Below, piece by piece: positions 1 to 10,935 of a stretch of 64,000 bases of DNA. This DNA is from Haliclona indistincta (Eukaryota > Porifera > Demospongiae > Haplosclerida > Chalinidae): positions 1,196,305 to 1,260,304 of the forward strand of contig OZ024788.1 in assembly GCA_964017065.1 (NCBI GenBank). Direction: 5' to 3'. The position numbers and the translations under genes were made by a program. The notes under the pieces are model-generated. The model had not been told where the DNA came from. It did not search any database and saw only the letters and a program-made list of their open reading frames with translations. The stretch's first letter is position 1, and every line of letters begins with the position of its first letter.

Positions 1-1697
1 AATACGTACCACTTTGTTACAGAGCCTCCTGAGAATCGTTTCTGCCCCGTTTGCTTAGAACTACTGTTCGATCCGTTCTTGAGCGACTGCGGTCATCATC
101 TCTGCCGACAATGCTACACGCGACTTCTCACAGACAGCAATGAGTGTCCAGAGTGTCGTGAACCAGATGTTCTATCCAGTGCTCGCCTCAACAAGTTCCT
201 CCAGCGTGAGATCAATGACATCAAGGTTCGATGCCAGCACCACAGGGAAGGCTGTAAGTGGACAGGAGAGGTGAGGGACCTCCAGAACCATCTTGATCCT
301 GACAAGAGGAAGTGTGACTACATCCTCCTGCCTTGCTCCTTTGGTGTGGTGAGAGAATACGGAGCGGTGCCATGAGAGATCACAAGAAGAGATACTGTAC
401 TAAGCGTCAGATGAGCTGCCAATACTGCTCCTACTGTAGTTCATATGATATCGTCACAGCAAATCATCTCCCGATCTGCCTTCAGGTTCCCGTGACCTGT
501 CCTAACAACTGCAAGAAGAAGGGACTCAAGAGAGAGAAACTTCAAGCACATATTGATGAGCGTCCTCTACAAGTAATCTCTTGTCCCTTTACCAGTGCCG
601 GCTGCACTGTGAAGCTGCCTCGAAATGAGATGGAGAAGCATGAAGCCACTGCTGTATGTGAGCACCTTCAACTAGTGATGAAGCTACATCTCAATCAGGA
701 GACCTCTACTCCTCCTGCAGCTGCAATATCACCACCATTCCTCTATAACCAAGCACCAATGGAGTTCATCATCAGTGATTACCATGAGAAGAAAGAAGCT
801 AATCAAGTGTGGTACAGTTCACCATTTTATACCCACAACAGAGGCTACAAGTTCCGTCTCGAGGTGTACCCCAATGGTAGAGGTACAGGCAGAGGTTCTC
901 ACCTTTCAGTATATGCTCAATTAATGAGAGGAGAATATGATGATGAGCTAGAATGGCCATTTGAAGGAATAATCACATTTGAGCTATGGAACTGGAGAGA
1001 AGACAAGAATCGATGTCAACACTCCGTTTCTGTTGATTTAGACAGATCCGCTGATCGTCATCACAAAAACTCTTTTCGTGTCACTGGTCTTGGCAAACCT
1101 CAATTCATATCTCTCACTGACCTGGCGTCCACCACTAACACAGAATACTTGTGTGATGACTACCTCAAACTAAGAGTTAGTGCTATAGTCTACTCCGCAC
1201 CTCTCCTCCCCCTGACCCCAGCATGGCAGGACCCCCTCATCAGCACCCAGTCTGGGCCTCAGTTCACCATATCAGAGTATTCCAAACGCAAGCAGTTCAA
1301 CAACCAGTACTGCAGTCCACCATTCACCACCAGCCCACAGGGTTATACATTATGCCTCAAAATGTACGCTAATGGTGATGGTAGTGGTAAGGGCAGCCAC
1401 TTGTCGATCTTTGGTTTCATCATGAAAGGTCAGCATGATGACCACCTCCAGTGGCCTTTCACTGGTACCATCATCATTGAGCTCCTCAACTGGCTGGAGG
1501 ACAAGAAACACTACAAGAGGACACTCACAATCGATACGAATGATAAGTTTAATAGAGTTACTGAAGGAAAGTATGGAGACAATATCGGTTATCCACTGTT
1601 CATCTCTCATTCCTCTCTCACCTCATCCACTACTAACACACAATATCTTTACCAGGACTGTATTCGTGTGAGAGTACAAGTCATAGCTAACAACTAA
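1..1697 (+). CDS. TRAF-like RING / TRAF zinc finger / double MATH protein, copy 1 (5' end off window, one frameshift)
   Basis: The frame is open from base 1. The second copy shows that the start codon lies just before the window. A C3HC4 RING lies at about 45-170 (FCPVC, DCGHHLC, ECPECRE). Cys/His-rich TRAF-type zinc fingers follow at about 220-660, then two tandem MATH (TRAF-C) domains at about 760-1200 and 1260-1690, ending in TAA at 1695. TRAF proteins are cytoplasmic adaptors and E3 ligases downstream of TNF, Toll and IL-1 type receptors; that role is inferred from the domains. Near 345 one T is missing relative to copy 2 (GGTGTGG versus GGTTGTGG), which shifts the frame inside the zinc fingers. 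This is either a pseudogene lesion or a base-calling error. No other lesion was seen. The two-MATH layout differs from the single TRAF-C of vertebrate TRAFs. TNF receptor-associated factor-like. Confidence 0.85.
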
Positions 1698-1777
1698 ACC
1701 ATTGTCCTGACTCTCTCTCTACTTATGCTACTCATCATGATCCAAGAACTTTAACCAAGTCACACATAAAGACAATG

Positions 1778-1783
1778 AATAAA
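1778..1783 (+). terminator. Poly(A) signal of TRAF copy 1
   Basis: AATAAA lies 81 bases after the stop codon. The same signal sits at the same distance in the second copy, at 43966. Confidence 0.6.
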
Positions 1784-1847
1784 TTAATTGTGTGCTTGCC
1801 AGCATTCATTATCATTATCATTCATTATCATAATCATTCATATCACT

Positions 1848-2395
1848 ACTAAAACTATAGTTCTAATGAACACATACCAGTGTGCTGAGCTAGGAGCTAA
1901 ACATGACTACTCCAGCATTACTACAACACGCACGTTACAACTAGCCCATAGACAGGTCCAGAAAAATAGATGATAGCATACATGCACTAACAGTTGATTG
2001 TCACATCACAGAAGGCCTCAAGAAAGACTGATACGATCATACCGTAGCTATAGGCCTCAAGAAGCGGTACATGTGAGACTGAGTGAAGACATGGATAGGA
2101 GGTTGGATGACACACCCACAATACCGTAAAGTGTTCTTACAAGGACACATAGCTTTAGAAAGCCATGGATTAGCTGCTCGAGCAAGGCTTGCCAGCACAG
2201 AAAACGTCTTGATAGGACTATAAATTCAGTGAAGAAACTGCAGAGAGTTTTTTCGTGGAGAGTTTCGAGCAGTAAGACGTAAACAAGCGTGTTTTTTTTG
2301 ACAACACACATATAAAATTATATACACACATACATACATACACAGACGGACACAAACGCATAACCCTCACGCATGCTTCGCACGGGTAATAATTT
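1848..2395. other. About 545 bp insertion found only beside TRAF copy 1
   Basis: The flanks on both sides match the second copy near 44030, but these roughly 545 bases have no counterpart there. No coding potential was found. A direct repeat of GCCTCAAGAA occurs near 2014 and 2053. It may be a mobile element, but no clear terminal repeats were seen. Confidence 0.4.
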
Positions 2396-2402
2396 TGATA
2401 AG

Positions 2403-3045
2403 CTAGGAGCCTACTGTTGAATGTTGAACTGTACCACCAATCACACATTAAAGTGATAAAGTCTATCTTGCGTACATTTAATTCAAACCACTGATTAATC
2501 CAGACCACACCCATTAGCATACCTGCCGTGTTATAGAATGGTTCTGGTGAAGATGGTGAATCAAGCAAGAACACCATCCTACTGACAGCACACTCCACCT
2601 CTGTCGGCCTACACACACACACACACACGAAGAGACATTATAGATAAGAGATGCTTGTTTCTGGTGTATCTCTCTCACCAACGAGGGAGAAATCTGTTCT
2701 TCTGCTGAGGTCTAGACAAGCTCATTGGAGCACGCAGCGAGTGGAACTAAAGAAAGAGGAATAAGAGAGTGCACAGAGGAGAGAAAGAGAGGAAGGAACA
2801 AAGAAAACCCAGTAATTTACTCATTCTATGTCTGAGTGATCGAAGCCTCACCTCTTTACCTTCACGAAAGTGATAGACGAGTTGGGTTGTCTTTCTCTTC
2901 TCTTCTTCTGTAATAACTACACAAGAAGTCATACTGTACACCCAGCAATTGAGCTTACTAAAGCTCTTCTGCTGTCTCTCCTGCCGCTTCTTCTCCTCCT
3001 CAATGGCGCTTTGCTGTCTTCTCCTGCTCTCTTGTTGTTTGTATT
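2403..3045 (-). pseudogene. Small coiled-coil gene, copy 1, first exon and promoter missing
   Basis: Minus-strand exons match the better copy at 44049-44943. The exons are 3045-2852 (194 bases, Glu/Arg/Gln-rich coiled coil), 2598-2523 and 2428-2403 (TAG stop). All three have AG and GT borders and keep phase (1, 0, 1). Homology to the second copy stops at about 3157, inside the first intron, so exon 1 and the divergent promoter are absent. The protein family was not recognised. The exons have no lesions, so the copy may be recent or driven from another promoter. Confidence 0.55.
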
Positions 3046-3157
3046 CTGGAGAGAGAGACAGGGTTTCAAAACTTGCTCGAGTTAAGATGACACCTGCTGA
3101 CCAACTAGCAAGCGTCCATGCCCGAAGAAGCCGTGTGCTAGCAGCGTCTTTCTAACG

Positions 3158-3489
3158 TCTATTAGAAATATGGTATACACAGTAGTAACACTACGGTGGC
3201 CCTGGAGGTCGCTATTCACGTCACTGCTGTGACTCCAGTTGCAGTCGCGTATCAAGTATCACTCCAGTCCCGTAAATCTAGGCAGGTAACGAATCAACGA
3301 TATTCATGTCTTTTATAGCTGTGTTTTTCTAGACAAGAGTGTTCGTGCAGGCAGAGTTGCTGCGTGCAGTTTCCTTGCCTATCGATAGGCATCAAATATA
3401 CCAAATTTCAGCAACGCAGTGTTAGACATCGTGGAGCGACAAGCTCGCCCTGTGAAAACTATGACGGTCGATTGTAAACAAATTTTCTA
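3158..3489. repeat. Spacer with a dispersed repeat also found at about 54366-54540
   Basis: The part at about 3309-3460 shares segments such as GCTGCGTGCAGTTT and AAATTTCAGC, in the same order, with 54366-54540. It is therefore an old interspersed repeat of unknown class. No gene was seen in this spacer. Confidence 0.45.
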
Positions 3490-3491
3490 TC

Positions 3492-3640
3492 TCAGTCAGT
3501 AGTGTACTATCTCAGTGTCAGTAGTGTACTATCTCAGTGTCAGTAGTATACTATCTCAGTCAGTAGTGTACTATCTCAGTCAGTAGTGTACTATCTCAGT
3601 CAGTAGTGTACTATCTCAGTGTCAGTAGTACAGTATCTTG
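3492..3640. repeat. Tandem repeat of 20/22 bp in a CCP intron
   Basis: The unit is CTATCTCAGTCAGTAGTGTA, with a 22-bp variant that has an extra GT. There are about seven copies. The matching intron of CCP3 (41340-41425) has about four diverged copies. Confidence 0.8.
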
Positions 3641-3657
3641 TTAGTACATTACCTCAC

Positions 3658-6600
3658 CTTATAAAAGTTAATGATAGTGAAGCGATATGTCTGTCCTGGT
3701 ATCATGTTCTGTATACTGAAGAAGAACCACTGAGTGTGCTTCACTGTATATAGGTCATATCGTAGATACAGCTCATAATCCCAACGCCCCCTAGAGAGGA
3801 GAGAGAGAAAATGAATGGGTAGGTACTAGGTGAGTGAGTGGGTGGGTGAGTATGTGAGTGAGTGAGTAGTAAGTGAGTGAGTGGGTAGGTGAGTGGGTAG
3901 GTGAGTGAGTAGGTGAGTGAGTGAGTGGGTGGGTGAGTGTGTGAGTGGGTGGGTGAGTGTGTGAGTAGTAAGTGAGTGAGTGGGTGGGTGGGTGAGTGTG
4001 TGAGTAGGTGGGTGAGTTGTTCTTGCTCACACTTGTACTGCCGTGGCTAGGTTGCCGCTCTCGAATCGTGCCTCAAAGAACAGTGAAGTGCCAGTGTCTG
4101 CTCTGTGACGAGGCTAGAGGATCATCAATGGAGCTAGTGGATTAGATGATAGTAACACTAAGAGCAGAGAAGCTTCTTACCATGACCAAGATCATTGCTG
4201 GGTAGATCAGCACGAGGCAAGCACCATGAGACGTACCTTTACACCACAAAATCGTGAAACAGGTCACATGAGCTGCTACTGACTCACCATCTCTTGTTGT
4301 GTGTTGCTATGGTAACTACAGTACTAGCCACACACCCTCTTATCCTGGTATAGTTCCTGCATGTATAGCGTGTCCTCTAAAAGTAGACCATCCCTCTCTC
4401 TCCCTCTTTCTCATGAAACAAGCAGTCTCTCTGTGGGTGGGGTCAGCATGATCTGTGAGAATCAGTAAAATCAGATACTATAAAGAAGCATAGTTTAGAC
4501 AGCACTCTAGTGTGTTGTGATCAGTCTGATTACGTGACAATCTCTGAGTCACAGTCTCCACTCACAGTATCATGGGTTCCATGGTGTGCCGCCAGCTGAT
4601 CAGTTGCTGCAGGTAAGGTGATCTGTATCATTACTGAGCTAGTGCAGTGATAACTAGCTGGATCAGGAGAGCTGACTACTGAACTAACAACTGATGTGGA
4701 ACATTTTACTCTACTGATGTTGAATTCTATCGCAGATTTGGTTTCAGATTTACAATGTTCAGTAAATATATATTTTTGTAGTTTCTTAGGAATAAAGTGA
4801 AATATTTGCAGTTCAACTTAATCTGTATTGGCAGTATCATGTATAGATATGGAATAGATGATGAGACCATCATTATGATGAGTGAGCGAAGTGAAAGAGT
4901 GAGTATGTGAATGAGCTAGTGTCTGTGTGTGACTCACTTAGCTTCAGTCATCTCTATTCCATGATGCTGTACACAATATTGACTCACAGTACTAGCAGTG
5001 ACACACTCACATCACTCACCTTCTATCAGGTGTGCTCGAGCAGCAGTGGAGAAATCAAGCTGAGAGAAGCAAGTCGGTAGTATTGCTGGTCTTGGAGTGG
5101 TAGTAACAAGCTCTCTCTCTGAGCTGCTGGTAGTCTCCATAATAACCTAACCAGCACAGGAGGAGGGCAGTAGGTGAGTTAGGACACACATACAAATCAC
5201 TCACTGGGTTCATCGATCCACCATATGTTCTTGCTCACACTTGTACTGCCGTGGCTAGGTTGCCGCTCTCGAATCGTGCCTCAAAGAACAGTGAAGTGCC
5301 AGTGTCTGCTCTGTGACGAGGCTAGAGGATCATCAATGGAGCTAGTGGATTAGATGATAGTAACACTAAGAGCAGAGAAGCTTCTTACCATGACCAAGAT
5401 CATTGCTGGGTAGATCAGCACGAGGCAAGCACCATGAGACGTACCTTTACACCACAAAATCGTGAAACAGGTCACATGAGCTGCTACTGACTCACCATCT
5501 CTTGTTGTGTGTTGCTATGGTAACTACAGTACTAGCCACACACCCTCTTATCCTGGTATAGTTCCTGCATGTATAGCGTGTCCTCTAAAAGTAGACCATC
5601 CCTCTCTCTCCCTCTTTCTCATGAAACAAGCAGTCTCTCTGTGGGTGGGGTCAGCATGATCTGTGAGAATCAGTAAAATCAGATACTATAAAGAAGCATA
5701 GTTTAGACAGCACTCTAGTGTGTTGTGATCAGTCTGATTACGTGACAATCTCTGAGTCACAGTCTCCACTCACAGTATCATGGGTTCCATGGTGTGCCGC
5801 CAGCTGATCAGTTGCTGCAGGTAAGGTGATCTGTATCATTACTGAGCTAGTGCAGTGATAACTAGCTGGATCAGGAGAGCTGACTACTGAACTAACAACT
5901 GATGTGGAACATTTTACTCTACTGATGTTGAATTCTATCGCAGATTTGGTTTCAGATTTACAATGTTCAGTAAATATATATTTTTGTAGTTTCTTAGGAA
6001 TAAAGTGAAATATTTGCAGTTCAACTTAATCTGTATTGGCAGTATCATGTATAGATATGGAATAGATGATGAGACCATCATTATGATGAGTGAGCGAAGT
6101 GAAAGAGTGAGTATGTGAATGAGCTAGTGTCTGTGTGTGACTCACTTAGCTTCAGTCATCTCTATTCCATGATGCTGTACACAATATTGACTCACAGTAC
6201 TAGCAGTGACACACTCACATCACTCACCTTCTATCAGGTGTGCTCGAGCAGCAGTGGAGAAATCAAGCTGAGAGAAGCAAGTCGGTAGTATTGCTGGTCT
6301 TGGAGTGGTAGTAACAAGCTCTCTCTCTGAGCTGCTGGTAGTCTCCATAATAACCTAACCAGCACAGGAGGAGGGCAGTAGGTGAGTTAGGACACACATA
6401 CAAATCACTCACTGGGTTCATCGATCCACCATATGTTCTTGCTCACACTTGTACTGCCGTGGCTAGGTTGCCGCTCTCGAATCGTGCCTCAAAGAACAGT
6501 GAAGTGCCAGTGTCTGCTCTGTGACGAGGCTAGAGGATCATCAATGGAGCTAGTGGATTAGATGATAGTAACACTAAGAGCAGAGAAGCTTCTTACCATG

Positions 6601-7556
6601 ACCAAGATCATTGCTGGGTAGATCAGCACGAGGCAAGCACCATGAGACGTACCTTTACACCACAAAATCGTGAAACAGGTCACATGAGCTGCTACTGACT
6701 CACCATCTCTTGTTGTGTGTTGCTATGGTAACTACAGTACTAGCCACACACCCTCTTATCCTGGTATAGTTCCTGCATGTATAGCGTGTCCTCTAAAAGT
6801 AGACCATCCCTCTCTCTCCCTCTTTCTCATGAAACAAGCAGTCTCTCTGTGGGTGGGGTCAGCATGATCTGTGAGAATCAGTAAAATCAGATACTATAAA
6901 GAAGCATAGTTTAGACAGCACTCTAGTGTGTTGTGATCAGTCTGATTACGTGACAATCTCTGAGTCACAGTCTCCACTCACAGTATCATGGGTTCCATGG
7001 TGTGCCGCCAGCTGATCAGTTGCTGCAGGTAAGGTGATCTGTATCATTACTGAGCTAGTGCAGTGATAACTAGCTGGATCAGGAGAGCTGACTACTGAAC
7101 TAACAACTGATGTGGAACATTTTACTCTACTGATGTTGAATTCTATCGCAGATTTGGTTTCAGATTTACAATGTTCAGTAAATATATATTTTTGTAGTTT
7201 CTTAGGAATAAAGTGAAATATTTGCAGTTCAACTTAATCTGTATTGGCAGTATCATGTATAGATATGGAATAGATGATGAGACCATCATTATGATGAGTG
7301 AGCGAAGTGAAAGAGTGAGTATGTGAATGAGCTAGTGTCTGTGTGTGACTCACTTAGCTTCAGTCATCTCTATTCCATGATGCTGTACACAATATTGACT
7401 CACAGTACTAGCAGTGACACACTCACATCACTCACCTTCTATCAGGTGTGCTCGAGCAGCAGTGGAGAAATCAAGCTGAGAGAAGCAAGTCGGTAGTATT
7501 GCTGGTCTTGGAGTGGTAGTAACAAGCTCTCTCTCTGAGCTGCTGGTAGTCTCCAT
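3658..7556 (-). CDS. 5' part of a cytosolic carboxypeptidase-like gene (CCP0) with triplicated leader exons
   Basis: Minus strand. The exon at 3790-3658 encodes the AGBL-type segment with DLYTVKHTQWFFFS and is the counterpart of 41589-41457. Upstream, each 1208-bp unit holds three further candidate exons. In unit 1 they are a Met-start exon at 5140-5020 (begins METTSSSERE), a hydrophobic exon at 4236-4181 (ACLVLIYPAMILV) and a partial CCP exon at 4113-4031 (EARFESGNL). All joins are in phase (1, 0, 2). The same exons recur at +1208 and +2416, so the outermost ATG is at 7556. The hydrophobic exon is absent from CCP3. The partial exon begins at the duplication junction, where an AG supplies an acceptor. 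No exon follows 3658, so the catalytic domain is missing. The product would be an unusual short protein, or nothing functional. Confidence 0.45.
4313..4326. promoter_or_regulatory. X-box-like (RFX-type) motif, repeated in each 1208-bp unit
   Basis: GTTGCTATGGTAAC is close to the RFX X-box consensus: two imperfect inverted half-sites separated by two bases. It also occurs at 5521 and 6729 and is deleted from the single copy near 31000. RFX factors drive ciliary genes, and AGBL-type carboxypeptidases act on axonemal tubulin. The site is inside an intron, so function is speculative. Confidence 0.3.
4572..4781 (+). CDS. Possible 28-residue small protein (two exons), repeated in each unit; doubtful
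   Basis: ATG at 4572 (MGSMVC start) runs to a good donor at 4613. A candidate acceptor precedes 4736, and the joined frame stops at 4781. Gly2 and nearby Cys would suit lipid modification. It lies antisense to the CCP leader intron. Copies occur at 5780 and 6988, and at 31198 the first exon is unchanged while the second has a different end. The whole unit is conserved, so exon conservation says little. Could be chance. Confidence 0.12.
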
Positions 7557-7641
7557 AATAACCTAACCAGCACAGGAGGAGGGCAGTAGGTGAGTTAGGA
7601 CACACATACAAATCACTCACTGGGTTCATCGATCCACCATA

Positions 7642-7922
7642 ATCTTCTCCACTTCGCTATAAGATGCTACATGTATATCATCTTGAGTCACGCTTCTCTA
7701 CACTGATTGATGAGGGTCCTCTACTGTTCATCTGTAAAGTCAGGTGCTACATGTAGGCTCACGATCGCTTCTAGATCTTTTGGCGGCATGGCGGGTGAAC
7801 ATCACGTGATTATTATTTATTTTGCTGATAGGAAACCACAAGATCAACTCACAAGCCTCAGCTTAGGGCGGACCTAGTTTTCTAAGTGGAGAATAGTTGA
7901 GATTTAATTTTAGCGAGGCACA
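7642..7922 (+). promoter_or_regulatory. Divergent promoter region between CCP0 leader and ROCO1
   Basis: The 366 bases between the minus-strand ATG at 7556 and the ROCO1 ATG at 7923 have a close counterpart at 31774-32133 upstream of ROCO3. Both contain the palindrome ATCACGTGAT (7803-7812 here), an E-box of the kind bound by bHLH-Zip factors such as USF and TFE, and TGGCGGCATGGCGG just before it. No TATA box was seen. Confidence 0.45.
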
Positions 7923-10900
7923 ATGGCCGAAGGACGACGAGAAGAAAAATGCATAATCGCGTTTAAGAACGGAAACAAGCTTTTGGCGGAGCGGCTGCTA
8001 CCCAGCATACCACAACCAGCTACCATCACGACAACGTTCAAGTCCAGAATGTGTCTTACTGAGTTATCATTGGTCTCTCTGCTCCACCTAGCTGCGTACT
8101 GGGGCTGGAGGAATGTCGTCACTTCGCTAGTATCTGTGTATAATTGTGCCGCCAACTGCAAGGACGAGGACGGAAACATTCCACTGCATTATGCCGCCAG
8201 CAATGGACACCTCGAGGTGGTGAAATATATTATTATGGTTGAACTACATTGTGACCCTATGCCTATGGACAAGAACAATGCTGGCACTACACCACTTCAC
8301 TATGCTTGTTGCTATGGTCACCTCAACATTGCTCAGTATCTAATCAGAGAGGAACACTGTAACCCATCATGTGAGGACAAGTATGGCACTACACCACTTC
8401 ACGATGCTTGTGATAATGGTCATCTCAACATTGCTCAGTATCTCATCAGAGAGGAACACTGTAACCCATCATGTGAGGACAATGGTGGCATGACACCACT
8501 TCACTGGGCTTGTTACCGTGACCACCCCCACATTGTGCAATATCTGTTATCGACTGGTCGAGTCAATCCACTGACTAAGAGCAAGTCTGGTGACACTGCA
8601 TTGTCCCGTGCTGGTGGCAACTATGATATCATTAAACTATTTGAACCATTCGAAGAGTGCAGGACAGCCTTCCCAGTGCACACGTTCACTAAACTGATAC
8701 TCACAGGAGACAGTGGAGCTGGTAAGACTACCATAACTGAACTCATCGTCTGCCTAGCTAGTTCTACAGCTGTAGAGTGTGTCGCTGATGTTCAACGCTA
8801 CACAGCAGGGATCGTTCCACACCACATCCAGAGTGAGCAGCTGGGCAACTTTGTCGTGTATGACTTTGCAGGACAGCAAGAATACTACTCGAGTCATGAT
8901 GCCGTGCTCGAGCAAGTGATGCGAAGGTCAGCAGCCTTGTTTCTCTGTGTGGTAGACCTCAGTAAGAGCAAGGAGAAGATCTGTCAGTCGCTCCACTACT
9001 GGCTAAGCTTTATCGACAATGCCTGCAGCACAGCAGAGGGACGATCGCACGTGGTGATCATTGGTAGCCATGCCGACCAGGTCATGTCGGTGGAGGAGAA
9101 GAGCTCGCTGCTGCAGACCAACATAGCTACCAGAAGAGTAAGACGCCAGGAGTATGTGGAGTGCATTGCTATGGACTGTCGCAGAGCCAACACTGTCGCT
9201 TCACGTCGTTTGATCGCCACACTCACCAACAGCCAGAAAGCTATCACTGCCAGTCAGCCCGTCATCCACTACTATTCTCATGTCGTCTACGCGTTCCTTC
9301 GTACCAAGCTGAACGTGGTAGGCTGTACACTACACCATCTTGTCTCTGCAATCGCTAAGGAAAACGATTCTTCTCTCCCTAGCGACCAGTCTGTCCTCAC
9401 AGAGATCCTCACCACTCTCAGCGATAAAGGTCTCATCCTCTTTATACACCATCATCAATCCAGCTGGATCGTAGTGAAGACAGAAGCCTTGCTAAATGAG
9501 ATCAATGGAACACTGTTTGCTCCTGACCACTTCAAGGAGCATCGTGATCTTGCCAGCAACACTGGCATAGTACCCGTCTCTAACCTTCACAAAGTGTTTC
9601 CCGACTACAACTCAGAAATGCTCGTCGGATTTCTCACTTCGTTAGATTTCTGTCGACCAGTGGACCCATCAGTACTGCAGTATACCAACCTCCAGACCAC
9701 ACCCTCTCACTCCACAGCTGATCTCCTCTTCTTCCCTGGTTTGGTTCAGTCAGAGCGACCAGACAGCTTTGTCCAGCAGCTAGGAGCACTAGAGTTTGGC
9801 TGGTATCTGAGGTGTATGGATCCACACGAGTTCTTGAGCTCTCATTTTCTTCATCTTCTCCTACTTTCCGTTGCCTATGAGTTCTCTCTAGACAGTCGAT
9901 TTAACCCTCACTCTTCCGTCAGTGGTCTCCAGCGCAAGTGTACAATATGGAGGAATGGCATCTTCTGGAGGGACGACAACAACACTTGTACTGTGATAGA
10001 GCTCCTTGACAACAACCGATGTGTGATGGTGGCTATGTCGTACACCAGTACAGTAGAGTATGCCAAGCTCCGTGGTTCTCTTATAGCACTAATCCGTCGC
10101 CTCCTGCACAAGCATTCTCCAGCTCCAGAGGTGTGTGAGTTCCTCATCTCTCCCGATCTTGTCTGCCAGTACCCCATTGATACCTTCCCTGACACTGACC
10201 TGTTCGACATGTGTGACGTTGCTCGATCCATCCTACGACGCAAGCCAGTGGTCCTCAGCCATGGAGATGGGCGTGGTCACCTCAACATACAGTCACTTCC
10301 CTTTGAGCCTTACCACCTCCTTGCTCCCTCTTATGTCTCTCAAATGTTCAATCCTAACATGGCTGACCAGCCAGTTCCTGGTCCTCTCCTCCAGGAGGTA
10401 AAGCAGCTCTGTCATGACACTAAGATCAAGCCACAAGTGTACAAGGAACTGAGAGAGCATCTGGACAAGCTGAGTCTATTCGCTGGCAGTAATCCTCTGG
10501 TGAGCAGTGTGGCTGTACTGTAGCATGTGATGGTAGTAATGTTTCTCTGGTGTGTACAGGAGGTGGCTGGCTTGAAGGAGCAGGACCTACCAAGTGATCC
10601 ACCCACAGCTGCTGGTAGCTCCAGTACCCTCAGTGAGTCACACATGTACACAAGTTGTGACAGTGGTACTCCTCTATACAGGTATTGATGACCTGTTTGA
10701 AGTGGAGATATTCTTACAGAAAGTGAATAAGTGGCAACGCCTAGGTCTAGCCCTGGGACTGCTGTACCCTACACTAGAGAGAATAGATGAGAACCAGCGA
10801 GAAGATATTGAGAAATGCAGGACAAAGATGATAGTAGCTTGGCTACAGCAGCAGGATAATGTGTGTAAGAATGGTGTCCCTTCATGGGCCGTGCTGAGAA

Positions 10901-10935
10901 GAGCTCTCGAGAAGATTGGTACAACTAGCCACTAG
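7923..10935 (+). CDS. ROCO1: ankyrin repeat - Roc GTPase - COR - Death domain protein (DAPK-like without kinase)
   Basis: Three exons: 7923-10499, 10560-10632 and 10682-10935, each join in phase. They encode about 967 residues. A short N-terminal region is followed by about five ankyrin repeats (residues ~50-235, repeated NGHLNIAQYLIREEHCNPSC). The Roc GTPase has P-loop GDSGAGKT at 262-269, DFAGQ at 314-318, and SHAD in place of NKxD. A COR region runs to about residue 850. A linker then leads to a C-terminal Death domain encoded by exon 3 (YPTLERIDE, SWAVLRRALEKIG). This is the order seen in DAPK1 without the kinase and calmodulin parts. Roc-COR modules are dimeric GTPase switches and Death domains recruit signalling partners; a role in cell death or innate immunity is inferred. 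The reading frame continues 7 codons past the donor at 10500, an alternative if the intron is retained. Confidence 0.9.

Larger units (their letters stand above)
4019..7641. repeat. Three tandem 1208-bp units, apparently identical
   Basis: The units start at 4019, 5227 and 6435, giving a period of exactly 1208, and end at 7641. No difference was seen between them by eye. Each contains CCP leader exons on the minus strand. A single diverged and partly deleted copy lies at 30885-31855, upstream of ROCO3. The identity implies a very recent triplication, ongoing homogenisation or an assembly artefact. Confidence 0.95.

Noticed and set aside
7923..10523. NACHT-type NLR as identity of the ROCO genes
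   Set aside because: The P-loop is followed by DFAGQ and a SHAD motif and then a COR region, which fits Roc-COR and not NACHT; there are no leucine-rich repeats.
8996..10651. Minus-strand frames inside ROCO1 (and the same in ROCO2 and ROCO3)
   Set aside because: They are shadows of the coding strand, with no domains and no splice context.
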